A stretch of 64,000 nt of DNA, from assembly GCA_003255025.1 (NCBI GenBank), contig QANY01000230.1:1560863-1624862 (forward strand). Reading direction: 5' to 3'. The notes under the pieces were generated by a model that worked only from the letters and a program-made list of their open reading frames with translations, did no database searches and was not told the origin of the DNA. The stretch's first letter is position 1, and every line of letters begins with the position of its first letter. Origin of the DNA: Datisca glomerata. Taxonomy: Eukaryota; Streptophyta; Magnoliopsida; Cucurbitales; Datiscaceae. Below are positions 12,902 to 24,641 of the stretch, in pieces. Both the position numbers and the translations under genes were made by a program.

Positions 12902-14829
12902 CTGTGGCAACGTAAATCTCCCACTTTTCAAAACTGATCGAAAAGTTCTATCCACCGTCACTGCAACACTGAGATGATATTTGAATATGGGTCGAATAAG
13001 AATGAGGAAAGATGAAGGAGAACGTTTCAGATTTGCTGAAAGGACCACTATAATATTCCGTGGTACCTGAAGTCACCAGATGACTACGGCAGTCACATAG
13101 ATGATTATACACTCAAAGTCACACAAATGACTATGATACTCCAAGTCACACAAATGACTAAGGTACACAAAGCTGCCCAGATGACTATATTGGATCTAAA
13201 GACACACAGATGATTATAACATCCAACATCACCCAGATGACGATGGGACTCCAAGTCAGAGAGATGGCTAAGTACCCCTAGTCACACAGATGGCTACGTA
13301 CCCCTAGTCACACAGATGACTAAGCACCCTAAGTCACCTAGATGACTATATTACTCTATGTCACAGACATGATTAAGGTACATGAAGTTACCTAGATAAC
13401 TATGGTAGAATCATAATTATGAAAATGACACCTAGGTCACACTGATGATTATGGTATTGAGATTAACCAAAATTTCACAAATCATAAAGGATCTTGGTAC
13501 TCTACTGAAGATGACTCTAAGGGACCTCACCATCAAGGACTTGTCAAACACGATTTGAGAAAACGAGATAAAGAGGGCTCCAAAACCTTCCGCTAGAAAG
13601 CATAAGCATTGATGAATTATATGCGCAAACACATATGCATAGAGAGATACAATGACAAGCTCAGTAGAACAAACAATTCATTTCAAGTGAAGAACGTCAA
13701 CAAGACCAAATATAAACCCACCGCTCGATGGGATACATTTGGTCGATATTCTGGGGGCATAAAAGCTAAGGACCTTCAATAACTCAAGAATATTGCCAGA
13801 CTTAGGGAACGATGATGGGGGCATCACTCCATAGATACTCAAAAGTCATTTGTTCTCCAAGAGAAGAACCGCTCGATTTTCTTTAAGGCTAGCTTAAAGG
13901 CACTCGTTGTGCCAAGCTATGCTACAAAATCACTATTAATTTCAGACAAAGTAACGGATGACTTAGACAGTCAAATCACTCCATGACTTGGACAGGTCAA
14001 TAAACTCAGATATTGAGTTTCGAGAAAGAGTCAACAACCAAAGTATCAAAACCTTCAGTTCACAGCCATGTCTTAGTTTCTAAAAATGTAACTCTAGATG
14101 GCAAGAAGAACCCTCGGGAAGCACGCCATTGAGTGTAATAACTCCATCATCCGTCATGAGACATGAGATGCCAAAGTAATGTATCGGTATATATGGCCAA
14201 GCATGGATCAACACGAGAATGTAACGTAAGATTTTGAAAAAAATCATATCCTTAAGAAGACCCAATAACGTCAAGTCGACCACACAGTAAAGCAATCCCA
14301 ACGGACTGGTCATCTTATCGCGTACATCAGATCAAAGAATTCAATCTTAACACCAAGTCCTCACAATTCGTTCAAGTGAAGGTGTAAAAATTTTGTTGCT
14401 ATGACTATCGATCCAACTCAGGCCGCCTAACTGTCAGATGAAAATCATAGAGACTCAGTCCCAATAATTACTCGGAGCAACTCGCACAAACCTAAACTAC
14501 AGAGCTTCAGGTCTCAACATGATCATGCACATCATTACACGAAGAAGTCCAACATTAATCAAGATGACAACATTTTTACCAAGAGCCAATTGACCAATAT
14601 GAAGAAAGCTTGTCTCACTCATAAGATACTCTGAGACGCCATCATGAACCAGCAGCAAATGCTTAGATATTTTGACACAAACTCTATTGTTTGATGATCT
14701 CAACGCCGACATATGCTTAACACTTGATTAAGTGCACAGATAGAGTCATGAGTAAAAACTCATGGCTCCCTCCAGAACATACTTTCTGACTCTAGCGCTA
14801 TGCTCCAGACTCAAGAAGTGGGGGCAAAC
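12902..14829 (+). mobile_element. Internal region of element B without recognisable coding sequence
   Basis: About 1.9 kb between the A2 insertion and the 3' LTR. Short open stretches on either strand, for example 14313-14080 and 14712-14497 on the minus strand, have no recognisable domain. The first part holds the 'gtcacacagatgacta' repeat array. The stretch ends in the polypurine tract at 14816-14829. Confidence 0.6.
13055..13440. repeat. Tandem array of a ~28-bp unit (agtcacacagatgacta)
   Basis: Some thirteen imperfect copies of 'aagtcac(a/c)(c/t)agatgacta(t/a)' with variable linkers fill this interval. The best-preserved adjacent units are at about 13250-13320. The same core ('gaagtcaccatgatgac') occurs once in each LTR of element B near 8666 and 14949, so the array was probably amplified from LTR-like sequence. 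Confidence 0.8.
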
Positions 14830-15487
14830 TGTAGGAAAGAAAAAACACCCGAGATAAACCCCACACAATAACATTTCTGAATAAAACCCAATACTCTCAT
14901 TTCTTATAGGACCCATATTAAGTTTAAACCGAGGACTCCTCCATGATCGAAGTCACCATGATGACCGAGGCACCTTCCACGACCAGATTGATAGACACGA
15001 CCCGACCTATACTTACACTACCGATGTCACACGAATGACAAGGTAATCGCATAACTAGGATTGTGGCTACTCAAGATAGTCGATATCATTTTTCCGTCAC
15101 GATAAGATATAATAATCAGTCATACAAAGAAATGATAGACACATATCAAATTTATAAGAAAAACTCAACGATTGTTAAAGAGGATAAAATTATAACCAAA
15201 ATATCCTGATCAGATAATATTCTCCATAAATATCTCCATTTCTTTATGAGAATAAGGAAGAAGATACACTGAACCTGGACGTTTGACTGATACAGAAAAT
15301 TATTATTAATATATGATGATCCTCATTAAACAGTAAGTAATTCTCATATTGCTAATATTATTTTAAACACTCTATTGCCTACTACTTTCATGATCGTTCT
15401 TGATTTTTGCAGACCCTTGGATGAATCACCAAGTGACGTATGACGATCCTCTCGACAGTCGATACTGACATATTTTTCGCATAAACA
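14830..15487 (+). mobile_element. 3' LTR of element B
   Basis: Preceded directly by AAGTGGGGGCAAAC and followed by the target duplication AAAAT. See the full element for the pairing with 8541-9246. Confidence 0.85.
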
Positions 15488-15535
15488 AAAATGACGGTAT
15501 TAAAAGAATGATAAAATAGGTAGAGAAATCAATTA

Positions 15536-15970
15536 GAGTATGTTTGTTATGAGGGGATGTCAAGTAATATGCTTGGAATATAGGGAGAATTAACGGATAG
15601 CTTTGTTTGGTTGTAAAAGTCTAGGGTGATTTGGATTATCGGAATCTAAAATTTCTTGATTTATTGGGTATTAGAAACCCTCTAAAATTGGAGGACATGT
15701 GGAATCCCACAATCTTTGCAACACAACTTATATTTATTTTACCTAATTGTCCTTGTTTCTCTTATTTCTCATCTCAACATTTTTGATCTAAAAGGGTAAA
15801 ATTGGAAATTTGATAATAATTTGAAAACATTCCCTTGCATAATACCAACAATTATAATACTTACCAAACAAAGTAATTTCAATATTCCAGACATCTTACA
15901 TTCCTATAATTATATTCCAATAATCTTATTCTGAAAATCTTTTACACGCAATTTTATACCAAACGACCCT
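15536..15970. mobile_element. Tourist-like (PIF/Harbinger) MITE
   Basis: 435 bp between two copies of TTA (15533-15535 and 15971-15973). The left end GAGTATGTTTGTTATGA and the reverse complement of the right end, AGGGTCGTTTGGTATAA, form an imperfect inverted repeat of the GTTTGGTA type common in Tourist-like MITEs. Further inside, 'ttggaatata' pairs with 'tattccaata'. No coding capacity; it would have moved with a transposase supplied elsewhere. Confidence 0.6.
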
Positions 15971-17150
15971 TTAAAGCCAAGCAATATGACGATTTCAACT
16001 AACAATGCCAAAATAAATGGGATCTGTCATTATGAAAGATATGACGCTTTCACAATATAAGTATTTAATTTTTAAAATCAAAATAAGAAAAAACAACTCC
16101 TATAAAAATTGCTATCGATATAATTAAAATAGATTAAGTGTATTTTTGGATACATGGATAAAAGTAAGGAAATGTGGGGTGAAAACTTATAGGTTTCTGC
16201 AATATTTAAAAGAAACTGCTATGCATAAATTGCCTATGAAAAATTATCTAATTGGTGTAATTGATATTTTTTGGCTTTATACAGAAGTAGCTACAATATA
16301 GAAACTCAATATAAAATTAGACACTAAATTTTATAATCATAAAAAATAACCACGTTTTATGGGTCACTAACCAAAAACACATCTCTTCCTATTATACCAT
16401 TTTACTACTATTTAATTTTTTTTAAAAAAAAAACTAAAAAATCTCATAAACAACCCAAATCGTTCCATTTAATGCATTATTCTTTTGAATTTTTTTGAAA
16501 TCCCATAAATAGCACAAAAACATAAAAAAAAAAAGAGTGAAGGAAATCTTTAATCTCACACACAATCTCTCCCCATCTCTCTATATATATGTGTGTGTAT
16601 ATATATATATATTATTTATATTATATATAACATATGTATATAAAGCATCTTGAACATATATGTGTGTGTATATATACATATAATACATTAATATTTATGA
16701 CATTGTTAACAATATAAAACATAAAAATTATATACAATATATATAAATATATATGTTATGTACAACACATAACACATACTTTTTATATGTGTTTATAAAG
16801 TGTGTGAGTGTAATGTTATATATACTTGTATATAAAGCGTACACATATATATAGAGAGAGAATATTTTGGGAGAGAGAGAAAATTGGGATGATTGTAAAT
16901 CTAAATTAAATAATAAAATGATGAATTACTAAATAACTAAATAGAAAAAATTATAAATTTAATGAAGTTACATTAGTTATTATTATTTTTTAAATGGCTA
17001 TACTCGATGTTTTCAGAAAATTATGGATAAAATTAATTTTAAAATTTAAAAGTTGTCTAAATAGTATCATTTTTATTCTTCAGTAAATACACTAAATTGA
17101 CAAGTTTTGAAACTATATTTAAGAAATAACAAGTTTTTTCAAATTATAGG
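15971..17150. other. Non-coding AT-rich DNA
   Basis: No gene or recognisable transposon. It holds the microsatellite cluster at 16560-16885. Confidence 0.6.
16560..16885. repeat. TA/TG and GA microsatellite cluster
   Basis: Mixed (TA)n and (TG)n runs at about 16580-16680 ('tatatatatgtgtgtgtata'), scattered further copies to 16850, and a GA run near 16852-16880 ('atagagagagagaa', 'gagagagagaaa'). Confidence 0.85.
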
Positions 17151-17154
17151 TAAA

Positions 17155-17760
17155 TAACAGATTTTTTAGCGTCACGCCATCAATCAGCTGTTGACGAATT
17201 TGTAATTGATTTTAACCTTCGATTTACAGATTTTATAACCAAATTTATTGGGGTCATTGTATTTAATTAAATATTCTAAAATTTATTGTCTTTCAATTCA
17301 AACGCTATTTTTTATTTCTATTTTTAATTAAATTAGTTGATAATCAATGATTGACTCTATTTTTATTTTTTGAGGTAGTCCTGATAAAGAAATATTCTAG
17401 TTTCAATGATTGATTCTAATTATAATAAGATAAATAGTAGATTTTTAGTGACACATCATCAACTAACTGTTGACGAATTTATAGTTGACGATTTTAAATT
17501 TTGATTTACAGATTTCATAATTAGGTTTGGTAGGGTCCTTGTATTTAATTAAATATTCCAGAAGTTTTTGTCTTTCAATTTAAACATTATTTTTTAATTA
17601 AATTAGATGATAATCAATGATTGATTATTGTTTCTCTTTTTAGCTAATTCTGATAAGAAAATTTTTAGTTTCAATGATTGATTCTAATTTTGATAAGGTA
17701 AATATAATATTTTTAAAATCACGTCATCAATCAGTTGTTGATGAATTATGATAAGGTAAA
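17155..17760. repeat. Two-and-a-bit copies of a ~275-bp tandem repeat
   Basis: The block beginning 'gtcacgccatcaatcagctg' near 17172 recurs near 17448 ('gacacatcatcaactaactg') and starts a third time near 17717 ('atcacgtcatcaatcagttg'). Shared internal landmarks are 'tgtatttaattaaatattc' and 'tttcaatgattgattctaat'. No reading frame. The copies differ by many substitutions, so the duplication is old. Confidence 0.75.
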
Positions 17761-19454
17761 CGTTAAATATCTAACATGCTATATATGAATGAGGGTCAAT
17801 TTAATCTAAAACTATTGACTAATTAAAAAATCTGTTATTTATCTAAACAAAAACTGTTTTTTTTAATGCACCCCGTTAAAATTGTCTATTATATAAAATT
17901 TCTCATTATTCTTTATATCCTTATTACCTAAGTGCAAGTGAACACAGGCATCCCCTTCAGCCCATTCTTCTTATCCCTTTACTTGATCCACGACATCATT
18001 AGATAAGTTAGGCAATGAGCCCGAGCCAAAGTATGAGACCCAAACCAGTGCATTTCACTGGTTATTCTTCTCATACGAATCATAATACTCTTGTACTTGC
18101 AAAAGTTGTTTTTAAATGGAGAGGAAGAAACAGAGAAAAAGTGTGTTTACTTTCATCAAATTTCTTTAATATTCTCACTCATTTTATTTTCCCTCCTCTT
18201 CAAACAAGAAAAATTCATGGTTGCATGACAATATCAATATGGAAAAACTCAAATTATTGGATCATTGTAGTATAATACTTAGATCGTGACAATGCCGGTA
18301 TGATTTATATAATGTTCATTTGATAACAATACCATCTTTAGGTTACCCAAAAGAGGTCTTGTTCATTGCATTATAAATTTAGTTTATAAGAATATCGAAA
18401 AAGACAAAAAAAAAATACAAGTTTTAAGCAGAGAGTTAAAAAAATTATCGCAATAATTTTTTTTGAAAACCGATAGAATTTTCAGAATGCATACACAAAC
18501 TCAACGGTAACTCCATGTGAGTTGCTAACTTATTTACGTCAATTAGATCCTTTTCAACATTTTTTGCAAAAAATTTATTGCCCCATCATTTATTTAACCC
18601 TCCCTCTTAAAGTTAATCATTCCTGTAATTCTTAAGTTAAAATAGTTATATTTTATCTTTATTTTTTATGAACCTTTTATAAATAATCCAATAATCCTAA
18701 TGTGTTGAAAATGACTTCTCCTTGTTTTACAAATACAAAAAGATCCTTGTTTGTTCCTTTATTAGAACCACCTACATGAGGCTAAGTTTTTACTCTTTGT
18801 TTTAGTGATGTCCCCCTGATTAGCACTTAAGGGCAATAATTCATAATAGTCTCTCTCTCTCTATCTCTCTTCTCAACCAAATGCATCTAATGACATGAAC
18901 AATCACAGTCAACATTTAACATACTTGGACAAAAGTTTATATTTGAACAGGCAGGGAACAATTAGGGAAAAGGACTTATCAATCAAGTCCAACTGTTGCC
19001 AACTCAAAAATACTTTTCAAACACAACCAAAAGGTCCAAAACAAAAAAAGAAAGAAGAAGTCTATATAAAAAAGGAAAAGCACATCAATATTCCTAATCA
19101 TTCATTTTCTTTCCATCTTTTTGGCACAAAATCTTTTCCCTTTTCAAGCTTCTGAAAGTAGGCAGTAGGCAGTATGAAAAATCATGCTACCACAACTAAA
19201 CCCTTTTTTGGACAGTTTTGAGAAAGAAAATGAGTGGTTCTAATTAGCATTTATTTTTGTATGGCCTATTAAGGTGTGGTGTGGTTGTGAGTTATAGGCC
19301 ACTCACTTGGGGTAGCACTACCTTTGGATAAAAAGCCTATCTCCATTATGATGCAGGCGTTATTCTAGAGAAGCTTATGAAACCCACTAATTTATTGTAA
19401 TGGGTGATGCTTTTACGATGGGTATTAGGGTTTGATCTATTACTGAATCACGTT
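17761..19454. other. Intergenic DNA without recognised gene
   Basis: Contains open stretches of about 86 codons near 18015 and 18895 without domain signature, and a short CT run near 18852-18870. Nothing here has splice or codon structure that I can support. Confidence 0.5.
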
Positions 19455-20345
19455 ATTGAGTATTATATAAGATAATTCAGTGATGAATCAAGTTTCTGTG
19501 TAGATACTAATCCGATGTTATAGAGTTTTTATATTATAGTAATGGTAATACGATTTGAAGTATGTTTGTGCCCTTGTTTAAAATCGTTTTAAAGCACAAC
19601 CTTAGTTTAGCTAGCTAATAATTATTGAGTAAACATATTAGTGCGAATCATTATATGGACTTCAAAAACAGGGTTTGCATTTTGGAAGCATTTCCTAATA
19701 AATATTGATGATCAAATGCTTCTTGAGCAAGTGCTTTTGCGTGTAGAAAAATATTAAGACAGATACATCTTAAACTACTATTGTAGGTTAATGTAGTGTT
19801 TTTAAATGTTCGAAAGTCTCCCAAACTCGCCTTTTAGTATATTTTAAAGATGGTTTCCAATGATCTTAACAGAATAAGTTAAGACTTTGAGATTAGTGGT
19901 AACTATTTGACAGTATTTATAATAGGATATTTTGAAGTCAAACTCTATAATTTTAATTTTATAAATTTAATTATGGAACTTCTAATTTTTTACTTATGAT
20001 ATCTGCATGATATGCTTATCGTCTACTGTATATGGAAGGTGACATTTGTGTGACGTCATCATCAAGTATAAATAAACCATGGGCACAGGTCATAAATGGA
20101 CATATAGCAAAGTTAATGAACATTAAAAGATGATGTTATTGCTATAAATTTGTAAGTCTGACACCAAACTGATAAAAATGAAACTATAAGGATCAGAAAC
20201 CGTAAACTATACGAGTCCAAAATATTATTTTACCATAAGAGGAAAAGTCAAGATCAATTAAAATGATTTAAAACAATTAAAATTCAGTTTAAACCCAACA
20301 ATTTTTTTGTCAAATATTTAAACCAAATAGTTTATTAGTACTATG
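19455..20345. repeat. Direct duplication, copy 1
   Basis: Diverged direct copy of 21670-23250. Shared blocks include 'taataattattgagtaa', 'catttggaagcatttc', 'gatgatcaaatgcttct', 'aaggtgacatttgtg' and 'taaaacaattaaaa'. No coding sequence seen. Copy 1 keeps the empty site for the MITE present in copy 2. Confidence 0.7.
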
Positions 20346-20599
20346 TTAAGCAATAGTCAATTTAAAAAATTATAGATAAATAGTAAGTTTTTAAAATGAT
20401 CAATAAATTTAGACCAAAATACTTTTAATTTATATAAAGTAACTATATTGTAAATATGAGTCAATTCAAAAAAAGTTATTGATATCTCAGTTTATATATC
20501 CTATAATTAAGTAAATTACATATATTCAGGTTTAAATTTAAATTTACCAGATAATCAACGACTACCGTAATAAATGATAATTTAAAAATAAAATAAAAT

Positions 20600-21150
20600 T
20601 TGTTTAGAAATAAATTATAAACAATAAATGTAAATCATTCTTTCCTAAAACAATTAGAGTTTGAAAATCCCTCCCAAACATCAACCACTAGATAAATCAT
20701 TTTCAATGTCCATCTTTTTATGTTAATTTAATCACAAAATCGTAAATAAATCAATTAAGTTAAACATAAAAGGAAAAAAAACTAAAATCTAAAAATTATA
20801 ATTCGTGAAATAAATCAAATATTACCGATATTCTGATTAATAAATGAATAATGGCATAAGGAAACATTATTGGTTTCAAAAATACCAAAAACAATCTAAG
20901 ACATTATCATATAAGTTTAAATTTTAAAAAATCCCTACAAAATCAGCCCTAACATAATCCTTTATTAATTAAAAAATTAAAATAACAATCAAAATATTAT
21001 TAACCATAATGATCTAAAATCAATTGAAACTAAAAATATAAATCAATTTTTTTCTAAAAAAAGTAAATATTTGAAAATGTAAAAAATCTCGCTCAAGCAT
21101 CAACCAGCAGGCAAGTCAACTTCAGTCTCCATCAACCTTCAAAAGCAATT
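20600..21150. repeat. Internal duplication (~430-bp period)
   Basis: 'tttgaaaatccctcccaaacatcaaccactagataaatcattttcaatgtccatc' near 20650-20712 is echoed by a diverged copy near 21072-21133 ('tttgaaaatg', 'catcaaccagcaggcaagtc', 'cagtctccatc'). It lies between the two larger duplication copies. No gene seen. Confidence 0.5.
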
Positions 21151-21669
21151 AATAGTATACCAGCAATAATAGTCAATCATCAGCAATATTGTTCAATCGG
21201 CTTAACAATTTAGTTTTTTTTATAACAAGATTTTGGTATTGATGAATGAATTGTAAGTTAAAATATAGATGAACGCCGAAGAATGATGTTTGCTTGTGAA
21301 TTGATAATCTAATGCCGAAAATGAAGGATATTTTTCAAGGAGTTTTCATAATCGAAAATCTAGAATTATTACGTGATGGTATTAAGATAAATATAATTAT
21401 AAAATTTGAATTTAAGAAGCCGTAAATATGTCAACAAATTATTCACTATTCTACTAATGAGTTATAGTGGACCCACACAATCAATAACCAGTAACCACTT
21501 ATAGAGGATAAATTTATCAATATAAAAATGTGATAAATAAACCAGTGACGTGACATTCTGAAAATTTTTATTTACTTAAAAAAAATCGGGCTATTACATA
21601 AATCATACTTCTAGACTGACTATACACTGCAATTTTTTTAGTTTAAAATACTTTAGAAATTTGGATTGG

Positions 21670-23250
21670 GTTATACCACATTAGATGAACCAATGGTGAA
21701 TCAAAACTCGGAACTCGTACAAGTGCCATAGAATTTTCATATTATAGAGATGTTATTATTTAAGCTAGGTATTTTGTGCCTTTATTTAGAAGTGTTTTTT
21801 AGCATGTAAAACCATTAGTTTAGGTAACGATTATTTTTTTGTCTAAGAGGTAACTAATAATTATTGAGTAAGCATCGTAGCGTCAAACACTATGTCGACT
21901 TTAAAACATGGTTTTACATTTGGAAGCATTTCTTAATAATTATTTGATGATCAAATGCTTCTCCAGCAAGTGCTTTCATGTATAGTAAAATGATAAAAGT
22001 AAAGCAAAATCTTTAATAAATGTAGGTTAATTTAATTTTTTTCATACATGAGAACGCTTTTGAATAGAAGAGCTTTTTTAAACTCACCCTAAGCCTCTTT
22101 GCTTCAAGTTATCCTCATTTGTAATCTTCTTTTAATTGAAATACTATGTTTATTTGGAGTTATTCTTTAAATAAAACAGTAATTTTAATCTTCATGTAAT
22201 CCTAGTTTACAATCTTTTGAAATAATTGAATTGCGGTAGAAAATGGAATCAATACTAATTTACAATACAATTACAATTCCAATATCAAACAAAATTATTT
22301 TCCTACGCTCATATAAAATATACAAAGCCACCTTTTTCTCACACTTTCTCTCTCATTATATTAATTTAATTAAAATTTTAAAGTTAGTTTAGCGTTATTA
22401 ATAAAATATAATTAAAATTAATGTTAAAATTTCACGTAAAAATTTTTTTTATTATATTTTTAATTTTATTAATTTAATTAAAATTATTTTTTAAATTTCA
22501 TGTAAAAATATTTTCTATTATATTTTTTATTTTATTAGTTTAATTAAAATTATTTTTTAAAATTTAATCCAACATTATTAATTCGTTTAGATATGAAGAA
22601 AAATTAATATTAAAATTACACGTCAAAATAATTTTTAGATAATATATAAAAAAGAAAATTGAGTAATTTTTTGTTATCTACACAAATTTACAACAAAAGT
22701 TAACATATGCAAAAACATAACAATTATAAATGATCATGTATCACTTCGTAGATTACGATACACAACCAAATATGACAATCATATTTTGAAAGTAATTGAA
22801 TTGTAATAGTTATTATAGATTACTCGAACCAAACGGTTTAAGTGTATTTTAGAAAAGAATTTTGAGATCAGTGGTCACTTTTTAACATACTATCGTAAAG
22901 GAGATCTTAAATTCAAACTTTATGGTTAAATTGAGCATTAGCAATTCACATCATATGCAACAGTTATTTCACTGCTTGTGTGTTACTCACATGACATGCG
23001 CGAGATCCATTACTGACACCACATGACATATGTAAGGTGACATTTGTGCGACATTAATTAGTGTAAATAGACCGCGTACAAGTCGCATGGACATAGATCA
23101 TCATTAAGGAATGCATTTTGACTCGTTTAGTTTACGCTTACTATTAATCTAGTCCTACTCTCAATTTTTTAGCAATGATACCCTCTGCTAATAGGCGGTT
23201 TAAAACAATTAAAACTCAGTTTATTTAATGGTTTAAACATTTGAAACTGG
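21670..23250. repeat. Direct duplication, copy 2 (split by a MITE)
   Basis: Homologous to 19455-20345 on both sides of the insertion at 22093-22838. The two copies could be old LTRs, with 20346-21669 as internal sequence, or a segmental duplication. I see neither a primer site nor clean TG...CA ends. Confidence 0.65.
22093..22838. mobile_element. Tourist-like MITE inserted in duplication copy 2
   Basis: 746 bp flanked by TAA (22090-22092 and 22839-22841). The left end GCCTCTTTGCTTCAAGTTATC pairs imperfectly with the reverse complement of the right end, AACCGTTTGGTTCGAGTAATC. Copy 1 of the surrounding duplication (near 19830-19850) runs straight across the insertion point, giving an independent empty site. 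Inside are diverged copies of a ~65-bp AT-rich unit at 22390-22570 ('ttaatttaattaaaattatt'). No open frame. Confidence 0.7.
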
Positions 23251-23690
23251 TGATTATTTAACAAATTATGATATTTTATTTTATTTCTAAAGTTATAAAT
23301 TTTATGGAGATTAAGAATATTGTAACTCAAACTTAAATTTCTATGACAAGTTATCTAGCTTAATATAATAATATTTTTCAACAACAAATTTTCTTATCAA
23401 GTTCACAAACTGAGCGAAACAGGAGGAGAACTCAAGAAAACTCGAGAGTAACAATAATAAACTACTATTAAAAGGGATTTGGGACTATGGTGAGAGGTGA
23501 ATTTTTTTTATTTTTTTTCGGTATGGCTCGTTATAATTGACTTCTGAATCATTGAACAAAAACATCTGACTTGAGATCTTATTCTGTCCGTAACTCTTTA
23601 CTTTCGTATCAAATGCATTTTTATCTTAAAAAACACCTAACTTGGAAGAGCTTTGCCTTAAAAACTATGAGGAAAAGCAACAAAAAAAAT
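23251..23690. other. Intergenic DNA without recognised gene
   Basis: No feature found between the duplication and the hAT element. Confidence 0.5.
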
Positions 23691-24219
23691 CAGGTATGAT
23701 CCTGGTTAGTTAATACGCGTATTTTTGGCGTTCGTCATTTTATGGCATTTTCTGTTTTACTGAAAGATACTGAATAATACGTATTTTTTGGAGTCAACTG
23801 TATAATACACGTTTAATACAAAAAGCGTATTAAGCGCGTATGCTAAAATGGCCAAAATCCCCAAATTTCTCCACTCTTCGCAAAACGTCCTGTTCGGCGC
23901 TGCTCTGCTCCTGCTTCTTGCATCCAGGGCTGGGCTTCGATGGAGCTTCTCCCTCTCAGACGACCTAGGGCTCGAAGATTCTCATTGATTAGCTTCTCTG
24001 TCACTCTCGTTTAAAGACAAAGGAACTTGGGTTTCATTGATTTATAGGTTTAATTCTCTGGTCTCCTTCACTTCAAAATTTGGATTTTTGATTTTATGTT
24101 TGATTTGAGGTTTAATTCTCTCGTCTCCTTCACTTCAAATTCAGAAAAAACTTTCCTATCTGAGTTTTGACTATTTTGATTTTCTCATCGATTTTAGGCG
24201 TTTCTGTACTGGTTTGATT

Positions 24220-24480
24220 AAATTGAATTTTGTTCTGAATTGAATCAGTTGATAGGTAAATTTTGTTCTGGTTGATTCTTGATTGTAGAAAATTTTGTTC
24301 TGAATTGAATTTTATTCTGAAATGAATTTTGTCTGAATTGAATTTTGTTCTGGTTGAATCAGTTGATAGGTAAATTTTGTTCTGGTTGATTCTTAATTGT
24401 AGAAAATTTTGTTCTGAATTGAATTTTGTTGACTGTAGAAAATTTTGCGCTTCTCGTGACTTCTCTGAATTGAATTGGAT
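24220..24480. repeat. Tandem repeat in the hAT leader (ttttgttctg family)
   Basis: Repeats of 'gaattttgttctg(g/a)(t/a)tga' and 'gattgtagaaaattttgttc' in higher-order units of roughly 100 bp. The two best copies start near 24250 and 24366. Confidence 0.75.
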
Positions 24481-24641
24481 TGTAGAAAATTAAACTGGTT
24501 TGGATTGAATTGGACTTGAATTGGACTTGATTAATTCTGTTTTGGTTAGAGTTGGACTTCTCAGAGTTTCTGTCAATTCAAATTATGTCCTGTTTATAGG
24601 TTTTATTGATTCTATTTCAGTTTTTCTGAATTTTGATTATC

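Larger units (their letters stand above)
8541..15487 (+). mobile_element. Non-autonomous LTR retrotransposon B (complete, with nested insertion)
   Basis: Two direct LTRs, 8541-9246 (starts TGTATGGGAG, ends ATCAACA) and 14830-15487 (starts TGTAGGAAAG, ends ATAAACA), share long blocks such as 'aaaccgaggactcctcc' and 'gatcgaagtcaccatgatga'. The 5-bp target duplication AAAAT flanks both ends (8536-8540 and 15488-15492). GTTTGGCGCC after the 5' LTR is the start of the primer-binding region, and AAGTGGGGGCAAAC before the 3' LTR is the polypurine tract. The internal part (9247-9258 plus 12897-14829, about 1.9 kb) encodes no recognisable Gag or Pol, so it is a LARD/TRIM-like passenger. A2 interrupts it at the primer site. 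Confidence 0.85.

Noticed and set aside
13055..13440. CRISPR-like regularly spaced repeats
   Set aside because: Spacers are themselves repeat-derived, units vary, and the context is a plant LTR element; it is a tandem array.
18015..18275. Possible small gene (86 codons)
   Set aside because: No recognisable domain, promoter or splice structure in AT-rich intergenic DNA.
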